Below are positions 16,521 to 25,545 of a stretch of DNA of 64,000 nucleotides, piece by piece (within the stretch, counting starts at the first letter, position 1; each line of letters begins with the position of its first letter). The notes below the pieces were generated by a model. The model did not search any database. It was not told the DNA's origin and worked only from the letters and a program-made list of their open reading frames with translations. This stretch comes from Arcanobacterium_A bovis (GTDB taxonomy: Bacteria; Actinomycetota; Actinomycetes; Actinomycetales; Actinomycetaceae): assembly GCF_042655305.1 (NCBI RefSeq), contig NZ_JBHSLR010000009.1. One strand, 5' to 3'. Position numbers and translations under genes: made by a program.

Positions 16521-16663
16521 CGTAAGAAAAATTCTATCGAAGATAACTAGGTAAATGAATGTTCAATTGTGTGAGATTGTGAGTGAAACTGGCTGGAAGT
16601 CGCAGTGATTTGGCGATTGCTAAGGTAGACTTTTCACGAGTGATTTTGCTGAAAGGAATGCGT

Positions 16664-17422
16664 ATGCAATCGGAGCATTGTACCGGTGATTGGAACAAGG
16701 ATCACCAGCGTCGAGTTTTATTAAAGCTTTCGGGTGAGCTGTTTGGTGGCGGAGCCGTCGGGCTCGATACGGCGGTGCTAACGCGAATTAGCCAAGAAAT
16801 TGCTGCAGCTGTTCGTGATGGCGTGCAGGTTGGAGTCGTGGTTGGTGGCGGAAATTTCTTCCGTGGCGTCGAACTTCAAGAAAGCGGAATGGACCGTGCG
16901 CGTGCAGACTACATGGGAATGCTCGGCACTGTAATCAACGCGGTTGCATTGCAAGATTTCCTCGAAAAAGCAGGTGTTCCCACTCGTGTGCAAACAGCTA
17001 TTACGATGGCACAGGTTGCGGAGGCGTACATCCCTCTTCGGGCAATCCGGCATCTTGAAAAAGGTAGAGTGGTGATTTTTGGTGCGGGCGCTGGAATGCC
17101 ATTCTTCTCCACCGATACTGTTTCGGCACAACGGGCTCTTGAGCTACGGTGCGACGAACTGCTTGTCGGCAAGAACGGGGTTGACGGCGTCTATACTGCT
17201 GATCCGCGAACAAATCCTGATGCTGTTAAACTAGATACAGTGACGTATGACGAAGCGTTGCGCGAAGGTCTACGGGTAGTGGACGCAGCGGCGTTCTCGT
17301 TGTGTCAAGATAACGGTTTGACTATGCGAGTATTCGGCATGGGCACGCCAGGAAACGTAACTCGTGCGCTTCGTGGCGAAAAAATCGGTACTCTTGTAAC
17401 TAATCAGGACATACAAAACTAA
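16664..17422 (+). CDS. pyrH: UMP kinase
   Basis: Phosphorylates UMP to UDP in pyrimidine nucleotide synthesis. The 252-residue amino-acid-kinase-fold protein has RRVLLKLSGELFGGG, VGVVVGGGNFFRG, RADYMGMLGTVINAVALQD and GKNGVDGVYTADPRTNP, all typical of bacterial PyrH. The frame reaches GTG 16583, but GAAAGGA at 16651-16657 is well placed for ATG 16664 and abuts ATG 16658, so I chose 16664. A TAGACT -10-like box lies at about 16625. Followed by frr after 9 bases, the standard pair. Confidence 0.95.
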   Translation: MQSEHCTGDWNKDHQRRVLLKLSGELFGGGAVGLDTAVLTRISQEIAAAVRDGVQVGVVVGGGNFFRGVELQESGMDRARADYMGMLGTVINAVALQDFLEKAGVPTRVQTAITMAQVAEAYIPLRAIRHLEKGRVVIFGAGAGMPFFSTDTVSAQRALELRCDELLVGKNGVDGVYTADPRTNPDAVKLDTVTYDEALREGLRVVDAAAFSLCQDNGLTMRVFGMGTPGNVTRALRGEKIGTLVTNQDIQN

Positions 17423-17431
17423 GGAATTGCC

Positions 17432-17989
17432 ATGATTGATGAAGTAATGCTTGAAGCAGAAGAAAAGATGGAGAAGGTCATCGAAGTCGCGCAAAACGAT
17501 TTTTCGAAGATCCGCTCGGGTCGCGCAAATCCTGAGCTATTTACCTCGCTCATGGTCGATTACTACGGTGCGCCGACGCCGCTTCAGCAGCTTGCTACCG
17601 TGTCGATTCCAGAAGCCCGCACCGTGATTATTTCTCCGTATGATCGCTCGTCGATGCGTGATATTGAGCGTGCGATTAACGAGTCGGATCTGGGTCTCAA
17701 TCCAACCGACGACGGTCAGGTACTGCGCATCAATATGCCGGTATTGACTGAGGAACGCCGTCGTGATTACGTTAAGCTCGCCAAAACTAAGGCGGAGGAA
17801 GCGCGCGTGTCCGCACGTTCGGTGCGTCGCAAGGCCAAAGATGCCTTGGATCGGATCAAGAAGGACGGCGAAGCGGGCGAAGACGAAGTCGATCGCGCTG
17901 AAAAAGAGCTTGAGGTTCTGACCAAGAAGTATGTGGATCGAATCGATTCAATGCTCGAAGGTAAAGAAAAAGAACTCATGGAGATGTGA
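17432..17989 (+). CDS. frr: Ribosome recycling factor
   Basis: Splits post-termination ribosomes together with EF-G. The 185 residues match the family in length and sequence: MEKVIEVAQNDFSKIRSGRANP, YYGAPTPLQQLA, ARTVIISPYDRSSM, GLNPTDDGQVLRINMPVLTEERR and the C-terminal helix IDSMLEGKEKELM. AAGGAA precedes the ATG. It lies between pyrH and cdsA in the usual order. Confidence 0.97.
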   Translation: MIDEVMLEAEEKMEKVIEVAQNDFSKIRSGRANPELFTSLMVDYYGAPTPLQQLATVSIPEARTVIISPYDRSSMRDIERAINESDLGLNPTDDGQVLRINMPVLTEERRRDYVKLAKTKAEEARVSARSVRRKAKDALDRIKKDGEAGEDEVDRAEKELEVLTKKYVDRIDSMLEGKEKELMEM

Positions 17990-18014
17990 TTCCTTTTCAC
18001 ATTGAGGTAATAGG

Positions 18015-18917
18015 ATGAGTCAGTTTTTCGATGCGGGGCGAACCTCGACTTTGTGGTCGAGGCTCGCCCCGCATCCACCAAAGCCACCTGTTGAGACGAA
18101 ATCTCGTGCTGGTAGGAATCTTCCAGCCGCGATTACGACGGCGGTTGTGTTATTGAGCCTTGTTGCTCTCTCACTAGTATTTCGCGTTGAATTTTTCCTT
18201 ATCCTTGTGATCGCGTTTTTAACGATTGCGATGTGGGAAATTACAGGTGCCTTTATGGCGCGCAATATTCGGATTCCGCTCGTAGCTCTCTCGATTGGGC
18301 AGTTAGCAACGCTGCTGAGCACATGGTTTTTGGGGATTGGAATCGGACTGCTCGTCTTTTTGTTCGCCACTGGTATCGCTATGCTGTGGGGCCTTGGGCA
18401 GGCCAATGGGGTTGATCGCAATTTCAAAGACGCCGTGGCAGGTTCTTTTGCTCTTGCATGGATCGGGCTATCAGGAAGTTTTGCAGTAGCGCTCATCGAT
18501 TTCCCGCACGCCCAAGCGGTGATTATTTCGCTCATTTTACTGCCTGTTGCTAATGATACTGGTGGTTGGCTAGCCGGAATTCTCTTCGGAAAGCACCCAA
18601 TTGCTCCCAAGATTTCGCCGAAAAAATCATGGGAGGGGTTTGTCGGATCGCTGCTGTTGAGCCTTCTCGTTTCGTGGCTTACGGTTGGTCTTGGAGCGGG
18701 ATTGCCCTTCGTATGGGTTGCGGCTTTTGGCGTGCTGACTCCTGTGATCGCCACTGCTGGCGATTTCGCCGAATCAATGCTCAAGCGAGACTTGGGTATC
18801 AAAGATATGGGGTCTATATTCCCTGGACATGGCGGAATGCTTGACCGCCTCGATTCGTTGTTATTTTGTGCACCAACATTCTATTTTCTCTTCTCGGTTG
18901 GCTTTGGCCTCCTGTAG
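18015..18917 (+). CDS. cdsA: Phosphatidate cytidylyltransferase
   Basis: Makes CDP-diacylglycerol from phosphatidate and CTP in the membrane, feeding phospholipid synthesis (pgsA is at 49 kb). The 300-residue protein has about eight membrane helices, ISPKKSWEGFVGS, and the full CDS signature SMLKRDLGIKDMGSIFPGHGG...DRLD near the C-terminus. The first 40 residues are a non-conserved hydrophilic extension; within it the DNA forms a 20-bp hairpin just after the start (see 18030). GAGGTAATAGG lies before the ATG. Confidence 0.93.
   Translation: MSQFFDAGRTSTLWSRLAPHPPKPPVETKSRAGRNLPAAITTAVVLLSLVALSLVFRVEFFLILVIAFLTIAMWEITGAFMARNIRIPLVALSIGQLATLLSTWFLGIGIGLLVFLFATGIAMLWGLGQANGVDRNFKDAVAGSFALAWIGLSGSFAVALIDFPHAQAVIISLILLPVANDTGGWLAGILFGKHPIAPKISPKKSWEGFVGSLLLSLLVSWLTVGLGAGLPFVWVAAFGVLTPVIATAGDFAESMLKRDLGIKDMGSIFPGHGGMLDRLDSLLFCAPTFYFLFSVGFGLL
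18030..18075. repeat. 20-bp inverted repeat inside the first codons of cdsA
   Basis: Arms at 18030-18049 and 18056-18075 pair over 20 bases with one A-C mismatch and a 6-base loop (TTTGTG); the arm begins GATGCGGGGCGA. It starts 15 bases after the cdsA ATG, with no T-tract. In the protein it encodes DAGRTSTLWSRLAPHP, a non-conserved segment. It may be an inserted palindromic element or an mRNA structure that limits translation. Confidence 0.7.
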
Positions 18918-18950
18918 GCTTGATGAGCAAATATTACGGATTGGTGTTAG

Positions 18951-20228
18951 ATGAAGAAACAGGTTCTCCCGAAAGTGGAGCAAGGCCCGCGTCCCTCGTT
19001 GAGTTTTACCGAGAAGCGTTTTGGCAAAGCTCCGCAACATCTTGCTGACTTAGACCGCGCTGAGCGCCGCGCAGTTGTTGAGGATTTTGGATACCGAGAA
19101 TTTCGAGCTGATCAACTTTCAAAACATTATTTTGAACACCTGACCACCGATCCTTCCGATATGACTGATCTGCCCGCTAACCAGCGTGATGGGCTATGTG
19201 AAAAGATGTTTCCTCAGCTTATTACTAAAGTTCGGGATCAGATTGCCGATCAGGGTAAAACGATCAAAACTCTGTGGAGATTGTTTGACGGGGCGATTGT
19301 CGAATCGGTGTTGATGAAGTATTCCGATCGCGCCACGCTTTGTATATCGTCCCAAGCAGGATGCGGTATGGCGTGTCCTTTCTGTGCTACTGGTCAGGCT
19401 GGTCTGCAGCGAAATCTCAGCACTGCCGAGATCGTCGAGCAGCTACGAATGAATATGGTATCTGCCCACAGTGGAGTTTTTGGCGAGCCGGTGAGAATCT
19501 CCAATATCGTATTTATGGGCATGGGCGAGCCACTGGCAAATTATAAGTCGGTAATTGGTGCGCTTCATCGCATGATTGAACCATCTCCACAAGGATTTGG
19601 TATTTCTGCGCGAAATATTACAGTGTCGACTGTGGGTATGGTGCCGGCGATTGATCGCCTCGCTGATGAAGGCTTCCCGGTAACTTTGGCGGTATCTTTA
19701 CACGCACCTGATGATTCTTTGCGTGACGATCTCATTCCCATCAATTCGCGTTTCAAAGTTCAAGAGCTGCTTGATGCGGCACGCCGATATTTCCTCAAAA
19801 CAGGGAGGCGAGTTTCCATTGAATATGCGCTGATCAAGGATATGAACGATCACGCATGGCGGGCAGAACTCCTCGCTCACGAACTCAATTCGCGTGGAAA
19901 AGGGTGGGTACACGTCAATCCGATCCCATTGAATCCCACGCCTGGAAGCATCTGGACGGCGGCTTCTAAAGCTGCGGAGAAGAAATTCGTTGATACACTT
20001 TTAGCGGCAGGCATCGCCACAACAGTTCGCGATACCCGAGGCTCCGATATCGACGGCGCATGCGGTCAACTTGCAGCAGAAGTTGTTGATCGTGATCACG
20101 TGGCAAAGCGTGCTGCCAAAGCTCAGCAGGCAGTTGAAGCGCGAATCGCCGAGCATCGGCAGGCTCCCAATAATTTACAAGAAATTCTCAGCGAGCCATC
20201 GCTATGTGAAGAAGAGGAAGAATCATGA
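18951..20228 (+). CDS. rlmN: 23S rRNA/tRNA C2-methyladenosine methyltransferase RlmN
   Basis: Radical SAM enzyme that methylates A2503 of 23S rRNA and A37 of some tRNAs. The 425 residues hold the radical-SAM motif CGMACPFCATGQAG (Cys-x3-Cys-x2-Cys), NIVFMGMGEPLANY, STVGMVPAIDRLA, LHAPDDSLRDDLIPIN, and DTRGSDIDGACGQL, whose Cys is the methyl-carrying residue of the family. The last 40 residues are an acidic tail. It is full length and overlaps the next start (ATGA at 20225). Confidence 0.94.
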   Translation: MKKQVLPKVEQGPRPSLSFTEKRFGKAPQHLADLDRAERRAVVEDFGYREFRADQLSKHYFEHLTTDPSDMTDLPANQRDGLCEKMFPQLITKVRDQIADQGKTIKTLWRLFDGAIVESVLMKYSDRATLCISSQAGCGMACPFCATGQAGLQRNLSTAEIVEQLRMNMVSAHSGVFGEPVRISNIVFMGMGEPLANYKSVIGALHRMIEPSPQGFGISARNITVSTVGMVPAIDRLADEGFPVTLAVSLHAPDDSLRDDLIPINSRFKVQELLDAARRYFLKTGRRVSIEYALIKDMNDHAWRAELLAHELNSRGKGWVHVNPIPLNPTPGSIWTAASKAAEKKFVDTLLAAGIATTVRDTRGSDIDGACGQLAAEVVDRDHVAKRAAKAQQAVEARIAEHRQAPNNLQEILSEPSLCEEEEES

Positions 20229-20797
20229 GCAGCACCTTTGAGCGGGTAGGACAGTTCCATTCGGGATACGATTGCAAGGAAGTCGACAGCTTTTTGCGTG
20301 AGGCTAAAGCTGCCTATGCAAAATTTTCTTACGAAGATGCTGTGCGCGATCCCAAGGCTGCGGGGATTGATGAAGATTCGGTGCGCAACGCTTCTTTCTC
20401 TTGGACTCGTAATGGCTATAGCCCTGAGCAGGTAGACGCAGCCTTGGATCGCTTAGAAGCTGCTTTTATTCAACGCAGACGAGCTGGTGTTATGTCTTCT
20501 GCTGGAGAGCAAGCCTGGTTGGAACAAACATACGATTCAGCAACTACGCTCTATCCGCGTATGCTCCGTCCAGAGGGCGAGCGTTTTTCTGATGCACATG
20601 GACGAGGTTATGCCAAAGGCGAAGTGGATGAATTCCTCAATCAAATTGCTGAGTATTTTGATGGAAAAGCAAATCTGACCTCGAAGGAAGTTCGCCGCAC
20701 GCATTTCAACTCTGCTCGAGATGCTGATGCCTACGATGAATCAGTGGTGGACGTGTATCTCGATCGCGTCGTGTCGGTACTCATGGCAGTTGAATAA
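20225..20797 (+). CDS. DivIVA-domain protein
   Basis: 190-residue soluble protein with three copies of the short DivIVA-like motif G(Y/R)xxxEVDxFL: SGYDCKEVDSFLREAK, NGYSPEQVDAALDRLE and RGYAKGEVDEFLNQIA, plus a fourth looser YDESVVDVYLDRV. Such proteins in actinobacteria are small relatives of Wag31/DivIVA; the role here is unknown. The long coiled coil of true DivIVA is missing. It overlaps rlmN by 4 bases and is followed 6 bases later by dxr, so it is in the same operon. Confidence 0.83.
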   Translation: MSSTFERVGQFHSGYDCKEVDSFLREAKAAYAKFSYEDAVRDPKAAGIDEDSVRNASFSWTRNGYSPEQVDAALDRLEAAFIQRRRAGVMSSAGEQAWLEQTYDSATTLYPRMLRPEGERFSDAHGRGYAKGEVDEFLNQIAEYFDGKANLTSKEVRRTHFNSARDADAYDESVVDVYLDRVVSVLMAVE

Positions 20798-20803
20798 TCG
20801 CCT

Positions 20804-22018
20804 ATGAAGAACGTCATTATTCTGGGTTCGACTGGATCAATTGGAACCCAAGCTCTTGAAGTTATCGCTGAACATCCTGGTTGCTACTGTGTGATTGGTC
20901 TTGGCGCAGGCGGAAAGAATCTTAGCGATCTGGCGCGCCAAGCACACGACTATGATGCGAAGTTCGTAGCAATAGCCGAAAGTGGCAAGATCTCTGAGTT
21001 TCTTGATCTTTTCGCGCAGTTCAAGCCCAATAAAAATCCGCCACAGGTTTTCGACGGCGACGACGCGATGGTCCAGTTGGTGCAACAAGCCAACGGTGAC
21101 GACGTCGTCCTCAATGGAATTACGGGCGCGGTTGGCCTCAAACCAACTCTGGCTGCGCTCGAAACTGGTGCTACGCTCGCGCTGGCAAATAAGGAGTCTT
21201 TGGTGGCGGGCGGTGGCCTCGTAGCAGACGCAATGCGTAGACCTGGGCAGATTGTGCCGGTTGATTCTGAGCACTCAGCGCTGGCTCAAGCCCTCAGCTC
21301 TGGCGTCCACAACAAGGGTCTCACTTGCCTCGAATTGGATGGAAAATCCAATGTGCGCAGGCTGATTTTGACTGCTTCAGGCGGGCCATTTCGCGGCCGG
21401 AAGCGCGCAGATTTGCACGGAGTTACTCCAGCTCAAGCGTTAAATCATCCCACTTGGGCGATGGGTCCGGTAGTGACGATAAACTCCTCAACGCTCATGA
21501 ACAAAGCCCTTGAGCTGATTGAAGCCGCCTACCTCTTTGACATCGCGCCGAACGATATTGTGCCGGTTGTGCATCCGCAATCCGTGATTCACTCGATGGT
21601 GGAGTTTCAGGATGGTTCGACGATCGCACAGGCTTCGCCGCCCAATATGAAGTTGCCTATTGCATTGGGGCTCTCGTGGCCTGAGCGCCTCGAGCGAGTG
21701 TCGCCACCATGCAATTGGGACGCGGCACAAGCGTGGACTTTTGAGCCATTAGATTACGAAACTTTCCCTGCTATTGAGCTTGCTCGCGCAGCTGTGGCGG
21801 AGTCTTCTTTGCATCCAGCCGTGATGAACGCAGCAAATGAGGAGTGCGTGGCGGCGTTTCTCGCTGGCGCTTTGCCATATTTGGGCATTATTGACGCGGT
21901 GCGTGAAGTGCTCGAATCCTTTGAAGCCACTGCTCAGATTAGTGTGGAGGTCGTTGAGGAGACCGAGCGATGGGCGCGCGCACAAGCTCGTGAACTAATC
22001 GCTCGTCGAGGTAAATAA
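20804..22018 (+). CDS. dxr: 1-deoxy-D-xylulose 5-phosphate reductoisomerase
   Basis: NADPH-dependent second enzyme of the MEP isoprenoid pathway. The 404-residue protein has NADPH-binding ILGSTGSIGTQ at the start, LANKESLVAGG, PVDSEHSALAQAL, ILTASGGPFRG, HPTWAMGPVVTINSSTLMNKALELIEA and NAANEECVAAF: the full family set. ispG, a later pathway enzyme, is two genes downstream. Spacing of 6 bases from the DivIVA-like gene and 1 base to rseP suggests one transcript. Confidence 0.97.
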   Translation: MKNVIILGSTGSIGTQALEVIAEHPGCYCVIGLGAGGKNLSDLARQAHDYDAKFVAIAESGKISEFLDLFAQFKPNKNPPQVFDGDDAMVQLVQQANGDDVVLNGITGAVGLKPTLAALETGATLALANKESLVAGGGLVADAMRRPGQIVPVDSEHSALAQALSSGVHNKGLTCLELDGKSNVRRLILTASGGPFRGRKRADLHGVTPAQALNHPTWAMGPVVTINSSTLMNKALELIEAAYLFDIAPNDIVPVVHPQSVIHSMVEFQDGSTIAQASPPNMKLPIALGLSWPERLERVSPPCNWDAAQAWTFEPLDYETFPAIELARAAVAESSLHPAVMNAANEECVAAFLAGALPYLGIIDAVREVLESFEATAQISVEVVEETERWARAQARELIARRGK

Positions 22019-22019
22019 C

Positions 22020-23291
22020 GTGATTCTTGGGATTCTTATTTTCATTTTCGGGCTGCTCGTTACTGTGGGCTTGCACGAATTAGGTCACCTGTTACCAGCG
22101 AAAAAATTCGGGGTCAAGGTGCCACAGTATTTCATCGGTTTTGGTCCAACGCTGTGGTCTCGCACAGTTAATGGCACGGAATATGGAATCAAGGCGATTT
22201 TGCTGGGAGGATATGTATCCCTAGCAGGTATGCTTGCCCCCGCGAAAGCTGGTACAAAAACCACAAATGCCGATGGAAGTTTGACTCCAGCCGAGGAAGC
22301 AAGGCGCGAATCTGCCGCAGAATTAGAGCCCGGTGAAGAACATCGTGCCTTTTGGAAACTTCCTGCCCACAAGAAACTTGTGGTCATGTTCGGCGGACCT
22401 TTCGTCAATCTTCTTTTGGCTATCGTCTGTCTTGGCATCGTGTTTTCCTTTATTGGCGTGCCGGTTCCTTCGTCCACGATTTCGCGAGTGGCAATGTGTA
22501 CGAATGGTGTCGAATCTTGTGATATTGCAGAGCAGAGTCCTGCGTATCGCGCTGGTATTCAACCTGGTGATACCGTGCTCCGCTGGGGTGATACCGCCGT
22601 CACGAATTGGGACGAACTATATAAGGCAATTGGTACGAGCGGTATTCGGCCCTACGACGTCGAACTGTTACGTTCGGGGCGCAAGCTTACGTTGAGCGTT
22701 ACCCCCGTCGTCAAAGCTCAAAACCAAAGTGGCCAGCACTCAACCTCGGCTCAGGAGCAAAGTTCGCGGCCGTTCGTCGGAATTTCTCCCCAGATTGTTA
22801 AAGAGCGACGTTCGCTTTCCGAACTACCGCAACGAACCGCCGATCTGGCATGGCAAACCGCCAAGATCGTGGTGGCCTTGCCAGTTAAGCTCTGGCAAAC
22901 TGGACGCAGCCTATTCACCGGAGAGTCACGTGATCCTCAGGGCGTCGTGGGTATTGTAGGAATCGCTGATTTGGCGGGCTCAATCACTGCAACCGACAAT
23001 AAGAGCTACGGATTCGCTGATCGACTCGGGGACATGCTCATGCTCATGGGCTCGTTGAATATGTCGTTGTTTATATTCAACATGATTCCGCTTTTGCCGC
23101 TTGACGGCGGGCATATCTTGGGGGCATTAATTGAAGGTGTGCGCCGTCGTATTGCTCGCGTGCGTGGCAAACCCGATCCTGGCGCATTTGACACAGCCAG
23201 ACTCTTGCCACTGAGTAATATTGTGATCGTCTTTTTTGTTGGAATGACGCTCCTCCTGGTGGTGGCAGACATCGTCAATCCGATCCGTTAG
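22020..23291 (+). CDS. rseP: Site-2 intramembrane metalloprotease (RseP/Rip1 type)
   Basis: Membrane zinc protease that cuts membrane-bound anti-sigma factors or other substrates within the bilayer. In 423 residues it has helix 1 with HELGH (LHELGHLLPAKKFGVKVP), a PDZ domain (about 150-215, AYRAGIQPGDTVLRWGD), and the second active-site motif PLLPLDGGH in a later helix. The GTG start at 22020 follows GAGGTAAATAAC. Located between dxr and ispG exactly as in Mycobacterium (rip1). Confidence 0.94.
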   Translation: MILGILIFIFGLLVTVGLHELGHLLPAKKFGVKVPQYFIGFGPTLWSRTVNGTEYGIKAILLGGYVSLAGMLAPAKAGTKTTNADGSLTPAEEARRESAAELEPGEEHRAFWKLPAHKKLVVMFGGPFVNLLLAIVCLGIVFSFIGVPVPSSTISRVAMCTNGVESCDIAEQSPAYRAGIQPGDTVLRWGDTAVTNWDELYKAIGTSGIRPYDVELLRSGRKLTLSVTPVVKAQNQSGQHSTSAQEQSSRPFVGISPQIVKERRSLSELPQRTADLAWQTAKIVVALPVKLWQTGRSLFTGESRDPQGVVGIVGIADLAGSITATDNKSYGFADRLGDMLMLMGSLNMSLFIFNMIPLLPLDGGHILGALIEGVRRRIARVRGKPDPGAFDTARLLPLSNIVIVFFVGMTLLLVVADIVNPIR

Positions 23292-23382
23292 TGAAGGAAT
23301 GTAGCCAGCTCGTCAGTAGGAATATAGGTCGCTGCACTAAGGCGAGAGCGTCAAGCTGTGGGAGATAAGAAGAGGTGTAATA

Positions 23383-24552
23383 ATGGTGGATGTGAATAAT
23401 CTTGTTTCTTTGGGCATGCCGTCGGTAGTTGAAGAACCGATGCTGATTTCTCCGCGCAAAAAAACGCGCCAAATTAAGGTCGGCGATGTGCTGGTAGGCG
23501 GTGGCGCACCAGTGAGCGTGCAGTCAATGACTACCACCAAAACGCACGATATCGGTGCAACTTTGCAACAGATTGCCGAATTGACGGCAGCTGGTTGCGA
23601 TATCGTTCGAGTAGCCTGCCCAACGGATAAAGACGCCGATGCGCTGCCGATTATTACCCAGCAATCAAATATTCCAGTGGTCGCCGATATACATTTCCAG
23701 CCACGGTATGTATTCGCTGCTATTGAAGCTGGCTGTGGCGTGCGAGTGAACCCAGGAAACATCAAAAAATTCGACGATAAGATTCCAGAGATTGCCGCTG
23801 CGGCTCGTGCGAATGGTACCGCGATGCGCATTGGAATTAATGCCGGTTCCCTTGATCCGCGGCTGTTGAAGAAATACGGAAAGGCCACTCCAGAAGCGTT
23901 GGTCGAGTCTGCAATTTCTGAGGCGCATCTTTTCGAAGATGCTGGGTTCTACGATTTTGCAATTTCGGTGAAGCATCACGATCCAGTAGTTATGGTGCGC
24001 GCTTATCAGCTGCTCTCGGAAGCAGGGGATTGGCCGCTTCACTTGGGTGTTACCGAGGCTGGACCTGCTTTTCAGGGCACGATCAAATCTGCGGTGGCTT
24101 TTGGTGCCCTACTTTCGCAAGGAATCGGCGATACGATCCGGGTTTCCCTTTCCGCGCCACCTGTTGAGGAAGTCAAGGTTGGCGAACAGATTCTGCGCTC
24201 GCTCAATTTGCGCCCGAAACAGCTGGAAATCGTATCGTGTCCTTCGTGTGGTCGCGCACAGGTAGACGTCTATGAACTGGCCAATAAGGTCACTGAGGGC
24301 TTGAAGGACATCAAGTTCCCGCTGCGGGTTGCCGTGATGGGCTGTGTTGTGAATGGCCCAGGCGAAGCTCGCGAAGCCGATCTTGGTGTCGCCTCAGGTA
24401 ACGGTAAAGGTCAGATCTTCGTGCGCGGTGAAGTGGTGGACACCGTTCCAGAAGCGGACATCGTTGAAACCCTCATTGCGCGGGCGCGAGTGGTTGCTGC
24501 GGAATTGGGCTTGGAATCTGATCCGGATTCTGCACCCGAAGTGATCGTTTAA
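23383..24552 (+). CDS. ispG: (E)-4-hydroxy-3-methylbut-2-enyl-diphosphate synthase
   Basis: Iron-sulfur enzyme of the MEP pathway converting MEcPP to HMBPP. The 389-residue protein starts its TIM barrel with VQSMTTTKTHD and has CDIVRVACPTDKDADAL, RVNPGNIKKFD, and the [4Fe-4S] ligand pattern SCPSCGRAQVD plus MGCVVNGPGEAREADLG (Cys, Cys, Cys, Glu). AGAGG precedes the ATG. It closes the dxr-rseP-ispG set. Confidence 0.97.
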   Translation: MVDVNNLVSLGMPSVVEEPMLISPRKKTRQIKVGDVLVGGGAPVSVQSMTTTKTHDIGATLQQIAELTAAGCDIVRVACPTDKDADALPIITQQSNIPVVADIHFQPRYVFAAIEAGCGVRVNPGNIKKFDDKIPEIAAAARANGTAMRIGINAGSLDPRLLKKYGKATPEALVESAISEAHLFEDAGFYDFAISVKHHDPVVMVRAYQLLSEAGDWPLHLGVTEAGPAFQGTIKSAVAFGALLSQGIGDTIRVSLSAPPVEEVKVGEQILRSLNLRPKQLEIVSCPSCGRAQVDVYELANKVTEGLKDIKFPLRVAVMGCVVNGPGEAREADLGVASGNGKGQIFVRGEVVDTVPEADIVETLIARARVVAAELGLESDPDSAPEVIV

Positions 24553-24562
24553 CGATTCGCTA

Positions 24563-25465
24563 ATGCGTTTCTTACACCGCACCCACGGTACCCATATTGC
24601 ACGTTTACCGAGGTGTCTCTATAACCAAGCAGCGATAGCGCTCGAGCGAGATCCGGTAGCGAGCATATTTCTCCGCGCAGCTTTGGAGGAACGGAATCCG
24701 TTTCGAGGTGCTCACTTTTTGATGCTCAGGAACGATGCCAGAGTGCCCGATTCGCTGTGCTGGCACGGTGCGAATATTGCTCCGTGGGGATTTGATTCCC
24801 ATGGTCTTGATCAGTTGGCTCGTTATCTAGGCAAAGAGAGCATTTTCGCCAATTCTATTGTTGGGCCTGCGGATCAAGTGATGGGGCTGTGGGAGCGGAT
24901 TCAGTGGCGTTTTCCGAGCCCACGCGATGTGCGAGCACATCAACTTTCCATGGTTGCCCAGGCGTGCGATGCGCGCAAAAGCGCAACGGCATCGGCGTCG
25001 TCGCAATACGAAATGAACATAACTAACGTAACGGTCAGAAGGGCGGCGGTTACGGATTTTGACATCGTTTTTCCTGCCTCGGTGGCAATGTTTATCGAAG
25101 AAGTGGGATACGATCCTTCAATTGCGGGCGAGGCTTATGCTCAGCGTGTGCGGCAGTTACTAGCGCAAGGGCGGACTTTTATTTGTGAAGGTCGCGATCC
25201 TTACGGAGCTCGCCGAGTGGAATTCAAGGCTGATGTGGGAATTTTGGCAGGCTCAGTGGCGCAACTACAAGGAGTGTGGACATCGCCAGATCTGCGCGGC
25301 AATGGAATCGCCACCGCCGCACTTGCGCAGGTAGTGCGCATGATTAATGCCGATATGGCAAAAACGATCTCCCTGTACGTCAACGATTACAACCATGGCG
25401 CGATCCATGTGTATGAGAAAGTCGGGTTTACAACGGTGGGAGAATTTGCCACAGTCATGCTGTGA
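24563..25465 (+). CDS. DUF4081-GNAT acetyltransferase
   Basis: Two-domain protein of a family found after ispG in actinobacteria (Rv2867c-like). Residues 1-130 resemble DUF4081 (AAIALERDPVASIFLRAALEE, CWHGANIAPWG). Residues about 150-300 are a GNAT domain with acetyl-CoA motif LQGVWTSPDLRGNGIATAALAQ and SLYVNDYNHGAIHVYEKVGF. The acceptor substrate is unknown. It begins 10 bases after ispG; no clear ribosome site is seen. Confidence 0.85.
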   Translation: MRFLHRTHGTHIARLPRCLYNQAAIALERDPVASIFLRAALEERNPFRGAHFLMLRNDARVPDSLCWHGANIAPWGFDSHGLDQLARYLGKESIFANSIVGPADQVMGLWERIQWRFPSPRDVRAHQLSMVAQACDARKSATASASSQYEMNITNVTVRRAAVTDFDIVFPASVAMFIEEVGYDPSIAGEAYAQRVRQLLAQGRTFICEGRDPYGARRVEFKADVGILAGSVAQLQGVWTSPDLRGNGIATAALAQVVRMINADMAKTISLYVNDYNHGAIHVYEKVGFTTVGEFATVML

Positions 25466-25545
25466 TGAACGGATTGCGTCTCATTTTCAACGCCTCTCGT
25501 TGCCTTAACTTCACTTGTTTAGCCTGCGGAATGTAAGCTAGGACT

